From positions 2,161,182 to 2,225,181 of the forward strand of contig NC_049980.1 of the NCBI RefSeq assembly GCF_000003815.2: a stretch of 64,000 bases of DNA. The letters run 5' to 3'. Shown here piece by piece: positions 33,901 to 44,200 of this stretch. The notes beneath the pieces were generated by a model. It did no database searches. It was not told the DNA's origin and saw nothing but the letters and a program-made list of their open reading frames with translations. Within the stretch, counting starts at the first letter, position 1. Every line of letters starts with the position of its first letter. This DNA comes from Branchiostoma floridae. Its lineage: Eukaryota > Chordata > Leptocardii > Amphioxiformes > Branchiostomatidae. The translations under genes were made by a program, and so were the position numbers.

Positions 33901-36900
33901 TTCAGTGCTGATTTTCTTTCAGCACTCGTTTTCCAGTGCTGAAATCGGGGCCGGGCCAGGTCAAAGGTCACTGGGTAACCAGTGCTGAAACTGCCGTCAG
34001 CACTGTAACCGAGTGCTGATATACAAAAACCTCGCCTTCAGCACTGGATTTACCAGTGCTCAGGGACACTTCAGCACTGGAAAACCAGTGCTGTGAAATC
34101 TTCAGCACTGGAAAACGAGTGCTGACGTCTTTTCAGCACAGGAATCTCCCAGTGCTGAGAGCGGTACCAGACGTACTATAAAATTCAAAGGAAAAATATG
34201 TTACTTTGTGCAAAGAAACTGAACTGAAGTTGTGCTATCCATTCCTTGTGTTATTGAAAGTGAATAATATATGTATGATGTATAATGGATAGATGTCATT
34301 TAAAAAGTACTGAGAGCGGTAGTAGTAAAAGGGCGCAAATTCAACATAAGGGATAGATATCAGCGGAATATGAAGAGAGGTGATGTTTGTAATCCGGCAA
34401 TCTTTTAGAAGAGCAAAAGAAGTATTGTAATTCCAAATCACTGTATATCTCAGAGTCTCCTCTCTTCCAGCACTCGGTTTCCAGTGCTGAAGCCGGCATT
34501 TCCAGTGCTGAGAGCACCTCAGTACTGGAAAACTAGTGCTGACGAACATTCAGCACTGGAAATCCAGTGCTGTACTATTAAAGCCATCTTTAGCACTGTG
34601 TTCCAGTGCTGAAAAAGGAGGGTGAGGTTTTCGTAGTTTTACATGGGTCAGGTAAACTCTGTTTTCTGAAATATGCACCAAGGCTCCACCTTATAAGCCG
34701 AACGTTTTTTTTTGGGGGGGGGGGGGGTGGTAGGCCACGCCAGCCACGTATTTCTGAAAACGTTCGGGCTGTACAGTACAGGGCAGACGGGTTGTGCCCT
34801 TAGCTTTACGAATCACTGCCACTAGTTAGATCATGGCATCTGATCAAATCATGACATCTCAGATCAAATTTGTTTAAATACGCGAGTAACGTTATAACGG
34901 TCGATATTCGTTTCTCCGTTTGAGTATCAATCGAAAACTTTTGAAATTGTGATTTATGTCAACATCCAATTACATAACTTTTTGACCAGGTTAAATACCC
35001 GTAACAGTTACATGTACATACGAATACTTCTGGTATTGACTCATTCTGGTATTGACTCATTCAATCCTGTTTCCAACTCAAAGAAATTCAGTTTGCATTC
35101 TCAAAGACTGACTGTGATTCTCTGTAAATGTTCTACGAAACTTCTTTCCCGCAGGTTCCCAAACTACCACGACTACCAGCGCTAGTACCACCAGGCCCAC
35201 CGTCGGTACCACCACCACCCGGCCGACCGTCGGTACCACCACCACCCGGCCGACCGTCGGTACCACCACCACTCCTCCCGTGGTCCCACCAGGACCCTTA
35301 GGGGAACTCTCCGCCTGTGCCGAGACCATCTGTCGAACTCCTTCCTGCACTGACATCGGGGGCGGCTTCCAGCGCTTCACGTTGGTACTGCAGTTCAGCG
35401 ATCCGTTGAGCGGCATCAATGAGATTCAGGTTGGGATTTTGTTTCACTGATGAATTGAAATGCAAGTGCCAAATCGGATAAGATGTAGACAAAAACTCTG
35501 AATTTTACTGAAGAAAATCCGAGTGCTTTGAGATATGATAAACGGTGAGTTTAATGCATCTCATACCATACCGATAGACAGTGCATGTACCCATAAGTTG
35601 TGATTTTCGTGAGACGTCTTTGCTTTCAATTCTCAAAGAATGTCAAGTGTTTCTGCTTCGCAATAAATAGACCATCGGAATATTGTATTTTTGGAAGAAC
35701 AAAACCATTTCCATCATAAAATCGTACCAGGCGGGACTTCAATTACAACGTATTCGTATTTACTTGCGAGTCTCCTCCTCGCCAGGTGGCAGCAAACACA
35801 GATGACGCCTGGGACAGCTCCCATCCCATGATCTCGTGCACCAGCGACACCTGTAGTCTGTCTGCAGACGGGAAGACGCTGCAGTACGTCTCCAACTTTC
35901 CAGAGGGCGTGGTATACTACGCCATTCACAGGTAAGCTCCCTATGCCTCCTCTTTGTCTCCGAACTTTCCAAAGTATGGTTGTTGACCTAATTATTACAT
36001 TCGCTTACCTTCGCCAGAAGGTTGTTTCTGTGTGTCTGTCTCTCTGTTAACAGCATAACTCAAGAAGTCTTGGATGGATCCTGATGATATATTGTAGGTG
36101 GGTAGGGGTCACGAAAACGAAGGTCATTTGCATAATCAATGAGAAAATGTTAAAATTCCATAGTGATAAATGATCAGCATTTCATACTTACAGCATTATG
36201 AAGCTTAGTGAAGGTGAACATTATTAGCCATAAATCATGCAAATTAGTTTAATATTCACAAAATTAATGAAGAAACACTAAAATGGCATTCTCTGCTACG
36301 ATAAGACTTTCAGACTTTGGGCTTGTGCCTCTTAGATAGAGAGGATGATCGACCGAGACAAATTATGCAAATCAGGACCTTATTTACATACATTTGTAAT
36401 CAAATGGAAAAATTTATAAATACTTCACTCGAAAAAATTCAAACCATTTGGCGAATGTATGAGGTCGTGGACCTACTTTCTGTTCTTATTTCCGCAGACA
36501 GGATTTGAAGCCACACCACAAAAACGTTTTGGGACACACAGACGCACCAGTACCAGAGCAAAGGATGTTGTTGTTGTTTTGGTGCTGTTTTATGTTAACG
36601 TTGTTGATGCGGGCTGGGTAATCATGTGGATCCACTCACATTCTGGGACACCCAACCGTATGAGTACCAATGCAGCGAATGTTGTTGTTGATGTTGTTGT
36701 TGATGTTTGCGTTGATATTGTTGTTGTTGCTGTTCTTGGTGTTGTTTATGTTGTTGATGCGGGCTGGGTAATCATGTGGATCCACTCACATTCTGGGACA
36801 CCCAACCGTATGAGTACCAATGCAGCGAATGTTGTTGTTGATGTTGTTGTTGTTGATTTTTGCGTTGATGTTGTTGTTGTTGCTGTTCTTGGTGTTGTTT

Positions 36901-37968
36901 ATGTTGTTGATGCGGGCTGGGTAATCATGTGGATCCACTCACATTCTGGGACACCCAACCGTATGAGTACCAATGCAGCGAATGTTGTTGTTGATGTTGT
37001 TGTTGTTGATTTTTGCGTTGATGTTGTTGTTGTTGCTGTTCTTGGTGTTGTTTATGTTGTTGATGCGGGCTGGGTAATCATGTGGATCCACTCACATTCT
37101 GGGACACCCAACCGTATGAGTACCAATGCAGCGAATGTTGTTGTTGATGTTGTTGTTGATGTTTGCGTTGATATTGTTGTTGTTGCTGTTCTTGGTGTTG
37201 TTTATGTTGTTGATGCGGGCTGGGTAATCATGTGGATCCACTCACATTCTGGGACACCCAACCGTATGAGTACCAATGCAGCGAATGTTGTTGTTGATGT
37301 TGTTGTTGATGTTTGCGTTGATATTGTTGTTGTTGCTGTTCTTGGTGTTGTTTATGTTGTTGATGCGGGCTGGGTAATCATGTGGATCCACTCACATTCT
37401 GGGACACCTAACCGTATGAGTACCAATGCAGCGAATGTTGTTGTTGATGTTGTTGTTGATGTTTGCGCTGATATTGTTGTTGTTGCTGTTCTTGGTGTTG
37501 TTCATGTTGTTGATGCGGGCTGGGTAATCATGTGGATCCACTCACGTTCTGAGACACCAGCCGAATGAGTACCAATGCAGCGAATGTTGTAGTTTATGTT
37601 GGCGTTTATGTTGATGTTGGTGTTGATGTTGATGCTGTTCTTGGTGTTGTTTATGTTTTGATTTGCTGTCGGTCTTGTTGTTGATGTTATTACAGATTTG
37701 GGACGTTTGTGGACCCACCCACGTTCTGGGACACCCAGCCGTTCGAGTACCAGTGCGGCGAGTTTTGTTGTTGTTGTTGTTGATGTTGTTACAGACTGGG
37801 TAAATTTGTGGACCCACCCACGTTCTGGGACACCCAGCCGTACGAGTACCAAGTCGGCGAGTTTTGTTGTTGTTGATGTTGTTGTTGATGTTTTTACAGA
37901 ATAGGTAAGTTTGTGGACACACCCACGTTCTGGGACACCCAGCCGTACGAGTACCAGTGTGGCGAACT

Positions 37969-38000
<32 letters not shown>

Positions 38001-38169
38001 TTTACAGACTGTGTAAGTTTGTGGACCCACCCACGTTCTGGGACACTCAGTCGTACGAGTACCAGTGTGGTGAATGTTGTTGTTGTTGATGTTGTTACAG
38101 ACTGGGTAAGTTTGTGGACCCACCCACGTTCTGGGACACCCAGCCGTACGAGTACCAGTGTGGCGAACT

Positions 38170-38204
<35 letters not shown>

Positions 38205-41200
38205 TTTACAGACTGTGTAAGTTTGTGGACCCCCCCCCCCACGTTCTGGGACACCCAGCCGTACGAGTACCAGTGTGGTGAATGTTGTTGATGTTGATGT
38301 TGTTACAGACTGGGTAAGTTTGTGGACCCACCCACGTTCTGGGACACCCAGCCGTACGAGTACCAGTGTGGAGGTAGCGGCACGCAGCTGTCTGGCGGCA
38401 ACACCTTCGTGCTGGAACTGGAGGAACCCGGGAACAAACTCAGCCATAGGTCGGACTCTGCAGATTTAAAATTGTTTAAGACTGTTTAAGACTGTAGGTT
38501 GACGTAATTTCTTGTATTAAATTTTGAAACTTAGAAAGAGGTATGATCATAATACCGTGACCAGCAATACCAGTTGGCTATTTGTGATCTATTAATATAA
38601 ATGCTTACTTTTGTACAAGACAATGTACATCTCATAAACGTGTCCAAACACCTCACCAATAGCTAACCGTACATATACCACTATAACCCTGTTCAGGACC
38701 AGGAAGTTCGTGGCGTACTTCTCCGATGAGATGACGCTGTCTGTTGACGCAAACGGCGCAAGATTCTCCCCAGCCAGAGGCGGGAAGTTCACGGGCAGCA
38801 TGCAGGTTGGACCAGCAATAGCAGTATTGTAAAAGTGGGGTTCAAGCGCATGTGGTCTAGTGAGGATTTGGCGATTTCACCGCCAAGGCCCGGGTTTGAT
38901 TCCTGGCGTGGGAACCAGTGAAACGCAAGAGGGGCGAGTAGAACAGAAAGAAACCCTGGGCGGCAGATTACAAATCCAACGTGCAGACCACAACACCAAA
39001 AGCTCAGAGCTAGCGCTGTTGCCTTGGTATGGTCATTTTGGAGCGCTTGAACCCCAGTGTTAAAGCATGAAACGTAGGACCACATACACACAATCATACC
39101 ACCGACAGCACGCTTTTTCTTTTATATAAATGCAGTTAGAAATGAAGCAGTGCGAAACATTACCTGCACAGATCTCGACATACAACACTCAGCTAACCCC
39201 ACTCCACCACTTAATTCTGTACTGCAAAGTATGTAGCCTTCTCCATTTCGTTATTATGCATAAACACCATAAATTCAAGAAAAAGGCAGCTAGCTCCCTG
39301 GACCCAGATAAAAGTATGAATTTCTTGACGTGAACCCCTTCCCCGGCACAGTTCTCTGTACCTGTAACGGAATCACCTCCTAGCTCAATATGTACCATTG
39401 AACACTATAGTAATGTGGACAACTGTGTTGGTACATGCTAATGAGACCGTGTGTTTCGTTTATTCCGCAGTAAAAGTTAGCTTCTGTTCTGATGATGTAA
39501 GTTATGATAAGTTTTACGCTTCATGATACTTCTTAGATAGTGTCGCTCAAATAATAGTAATGCTAAGGATAAGTGTCCCTTTTTATATATTTTCAACGTG
39601 TCTTCCTGTTATATTTAGTCTTATTTTAAAGCTTTTTTTTTCATTTCTCTTGCCCATCAGTTGGTGTATGTTGGCAGCACGGCCCGAGGAGACCTGGACG
39701 GCGCACGCGTACTGGACCAGTATGCAGGCGTGTACCCCTACCAACCTGACGTCACTTCCTGTGCGAGCGGCAACACGGGATACATCAACTTCCGGTGGAA
39801 CAAGCGCGGAGGCGACTTCTTTGGTAGCAACCCTCGGGAGGACCTGCTGATGATTGCCGTACCGCATCAGGTGGGCAATTTGCCACGGGGCTGGTGTGGT
39901 CAAAGTTTGTATCGTCGGTGGAATAAAGCTGGAGGGGGAAAAAATAGACCAAAAGAAAACAGCCTATATGTGAATTTCCACATTGGAAGAAAGTTGAAAA
40001 TTAGCAATGCTATGCACGGTCTATTTGCCAATGAATTTTGTGCAATTATCCGGCTGGTGCAATAATGCGAAGTTATCTTGCTGGACCTGGTTTGGGGTTT
40101 GGGGATTTCGTGCAGTTAACAGAAGTGTGTGTTAATCCGTTGTGCAATTAACTGGCTTTTACTGTAGCTATTTGTTCCGTTTGCAAGGTATTCAATTACG
40201 TTTCTTTCTATTTGTTGCGCTAGCAGATTTATGTCGTCAAACAGAAAGAACTCTACCACTATAACCTTGGCTGAGTGGTCAATGAGAGGTTATAGAAAAA
40301 TTATTGGGACCATTGATCATGAGCAAATACTGAAAGTACATTTGAAGGAACTCAAATCTCTGGACCTCATAATTGATGCCCCACTTCAGGAAGAGCTGCT
40401 TGCTGCACACGGCGCGCTAGTCTCCACACCATTCACCTTCAAGGGATACGTGGGGGACGAGTGGCTGATGGAAGAGCCGCTTCCCCCCGCCGGAATGGAC
40501 CCTGACCCCGTCGCCGTAAGTCAGATCAGGAGCGATCCCGCTAAACTACAGGTATGAGAACGTCGGAATGTTTTTGTTTTTTGTTGTTGTTGTTGATAAG
40601 CTATTCCAAATAGTTTAAAGATATGCATTTTTTTACGTCTTGGTTGTTTTTTGGCGTCGGAAAAGTACATTTTGATCGAGAAATCTTTAATCGTGAGATA
40701 TTATAAACTGAGATATTGCTTACATGCCAGGAGCCCGTTTGCCGACAGACTGACATTTTTCCGCAGGTGATCCTGGACGCCATCCAGGCGGACAGCAGCA
40801 GTGTGTCGCTGGACCACGTGTGCACACAGAGTAATAGTTACGGTGTGGGGAAGGACATCGCCATGGTAACCAGGCTGGCCAGCATCTCCCGCGCCTTCCA
40901 GACCAACCACTACCATCAGCTGGACGAGAAGATACGCAGGTAGACGGGCATCTGCTTGTACAGTGCGTGCCTTGTTTTGCTACCCTGCTACTATACATAT
41001 GGTCCCAGGAGTCGGTCAGGGACTAGGTTCGCTGTGTTTGGCTGGTGGTAGGCGCGTTTAACTGATGGTCGGCTGCGCTAACGAACAGAACCTCAAGCAA
41101 GGTAACCTGAATTGTTGCAGTGATTACAAGTCCAGAGTCAAAAGCAGATTCTGCAATGTGAAAAATTAATCACACACAAGAACTAGGGTTCCGGCATCCC

Positions 41201-44200
41201 AATGTTCCGACACTCCTATGTTCCAACACTCCTATGTTCCGACATCCCAATGTTCCGACACTCCTATGTTCCGACACTCCTATGTTCCGACATCCCAATG
41301 TTCCGACATCCCAATGTTCCGACATCACAATGTTCCGACATGCCAATGTTCCGACATCCCAATGTTCCGACATGCCAATGTTCCGACATGCCAATGTTCC
41401 GACATGCCAATGTTCCGACATCCCAATGTTCCGACATCCCAATGTTCCGACATCCCTATGTTCCGACATCACAAAATCTTCCGACATCACAAAATCTTCC
41501 GACATCACAATGTTCCGACTTCCCTATGTTCCGACATCCCAATGTTCCGACATCCCAATGTTCCGACATGCCAATGTTCCGACATCCCAATGTTCCGACA
41601 TCCCAATGTTCCTACATCCCAATGTTCCGACATCCCTATGTTCCGACATCACAAAATCTTCCGACATCACAAAATCTTCCGACATCACAATGTTCCGACT
41701 TCCCTATGTTCCGACATCCCAATGTTCCGACATCCCAATGTTCCGACATGCCAATGTTCCGACATGCCAATGTTCCGACATCCCAATGTTCCTACATCCC
41801 TATGTTCCTACTTCCCTATGTTTTGACATCCCAATGTTCCGACATCACAAAATCTTCCGACATCACAAAATCTTCCGACATCCCAATGTTCCGACATCCC
41901 TATGTTCCTACTTCCCTATGTTTTGACATCCCAATGTTCCGACATCACAATCATCCGACATCACAATCTTCCGACATCCCAATGTTCCGACATCCCAATG
42001 TTACGATACGCAACGTTCCGACACCCCAATGTTCCGACATCCCAATGTTCCGACATCCCTATGTTCCTACTTCCCTATATTTTGACATCCCAATGTTCCG
42101 ACATCCCAATGTTCCTACTTCCCTATGTTTTGACATCCCAATGTTCCGACATCCCAATGTTACGATACGCAACGTTCCGACACCCCAATGTTCCGACATC
42201 CCAATGTTCCGACATCCCTATGTTCCTACTTCCCTATGTTTTGACATCCCAATGTTCCGACATCCCAATGTTACGATACGCAACGTTCCGACACCCCAAT
42301 GTTCCGACATCCCAATGTTCCGACATCCCAATGTTCCTACTTCCCTATGTTTTGACATCCCAATGTTCCGACATCCCAACGTTCCGACACCCCAATGTCC
42401 CCACATTAGTCCATGAACTAGAACGCCACATTGGACATATCGGTACCCTCCGGGTGGCAAATTCTCCTTGTTATTACCTAACGTTTCAACACACCTAATA
42501 TATAGTATGTTCTCATACCCTAATGTTCCGACATCCCAATGTTCCGACACCCCAAATGTTCCGACATCAGAATTTTCCGACAGCCCTATATGCCAACACC
42601 CTTAAGTTCAGACATAACCTAATGCATCAATCCCCGTATGTTAGGACACCCCTATGTTCCAACAACCCTATGTTCCGACATCCTTACTCCGAATTCAAAA
42701 TAGGGGTGTCGAGATGTAGGGGGTGCCGGGGGTGGGTCAAAACATGGGGGTTTCAGAACATAGGGGTGTCAAAACATGGCACTGGGATCTAGAATACCTG
42801 AGTGTGTACTCGGCAGGTGCTTGGAGAAGTGGCTGCGGATCGACGACTCCCTCAGCGCCGCCAACAAGCTGGAGTACGACCCGGTGTGGGGCGGGCTCTT
42901 CATCGGCAGCTCTGACCCCAACAACTTCGACCCGCACGCCAACTTCGGCTTCCCGATGTACAGCGATCACCACTTCCACCTGGGCTACTTCCTGTACGCA
43001 CTGGGGTACTACGTCAAGTACCACAACCACTGGGCACACACTGGAGGTAACTAATGATAATCTGTACAAGTACTGTGATGTAAGGTGCAATGCTTCAGTA
43101 ACTGTAACGTTAAATACCACAACCATTGTGCACTCACTGGAGGTAACTAATGATAATCTGTACACGTATTACAAGTATGATGTAAGGTACAATGGGTGCT
43201 GCAGTAACTGTAACGTCAAATATCACAACCATTGGGTACCCACTGGAGACAATCTGCACATATAGGTCCTTACAGTAACTGGTAGATGAAGTACAACGAC
43301 CACTGCCACGGGCTCACGCTGGAGGTAATTTTGTAGATAATCTGCGCATGTAGGGTACAATGAACTGTACGTATCGTCAAGTACACAACCACTAGGATCA
43401 AGCTGCAGCCTGCTTTATTTATGTGTAAGCTAGGACTAAATACAATACATCGGAAATGAAGTCATATTTGTTACTCGTTAATTCTCTGCAGATCACCTCG
43501 CCCGTATCGTGTCTGTGGCTCGTGACGTTGGGAACCCGAGCACGCTGGACCCACACTTCCCCGTGGTGCGGCACAAGGACTGGTACCTGGGGATGTCCTG
43601 GGCTACAGGCATCGTGGGAGGGGCACGGCAGGCAGAGTCGTCCACAGAGGTGGATGGGAACTCTATATATAACTCTAACTCTTGCCCTACTTCTAACACC
43701 GACACAAAGTATGGTACCCCATTGTCTTGGAATACAGGCAACATGTGAGACAGACAGAATCGTCCACCCGGGACCCTGGCACTAACAGTAACTCTAACAC
43801 TAACACTAACCTAACGCTAACACAAGGACTGGTATTAATATTGCTAGTGATGAAGCCATGAAATGAATTGGATTTATCCAACGATAGTTTCATTTTGCAT
43901 CTGTTAACTGAATACTTTCAACAAGTCTTGTTGTGACATGTACTTAGTCCGGTGTGGAAATGTGCAATAAAGGTCTTCAATCAATCTTACCGTCAGACAG
44001 AGGGTAACGTTTTGCAACGGCCGCGATGCACGATCATCGTGCTATTACAGTATTGAATAGGCCAGCGATAGCATGTATCATATGCATGCCTATTCTCAGG
44101 CTATAACCTGTTGGTCTGAATGATCAACTCGAGATGAAGATGATGACAGATTTCTAGTACGAGCTGATTGTGCACTACCTTGTCCTTGTACGCAGGCTAT

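Noticed and set aside
36459..37568. A 369-residue open frame with repeats VVDAGWVIMWIHS
   Set aside because: It is the translation of the intron 8 tandem repeat. The units are copies of exon 9 in another frame, with (GTT)n spacer read as Val. No start context or splice support.
37502..38447. Minus-strand open frames of 250-301 residues with TSTTTSTTTT or NNINNN runs
   Set aside because: Antisense of the same GTT-rich repeat; low complexity only.
41196..42412. Possible CRISPR-like array
   Set aside because: No unique spacers between repeats; it is a head-to-tail minisatellite in a eukaryotic intron.
41202..42416. A 404-residue plus-strand open frame with MFRHPNVPTSQCSD repeats
   Set aside because: By-product of the 16-base minisatellite. 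Several frames and both strands are open over the same bases.
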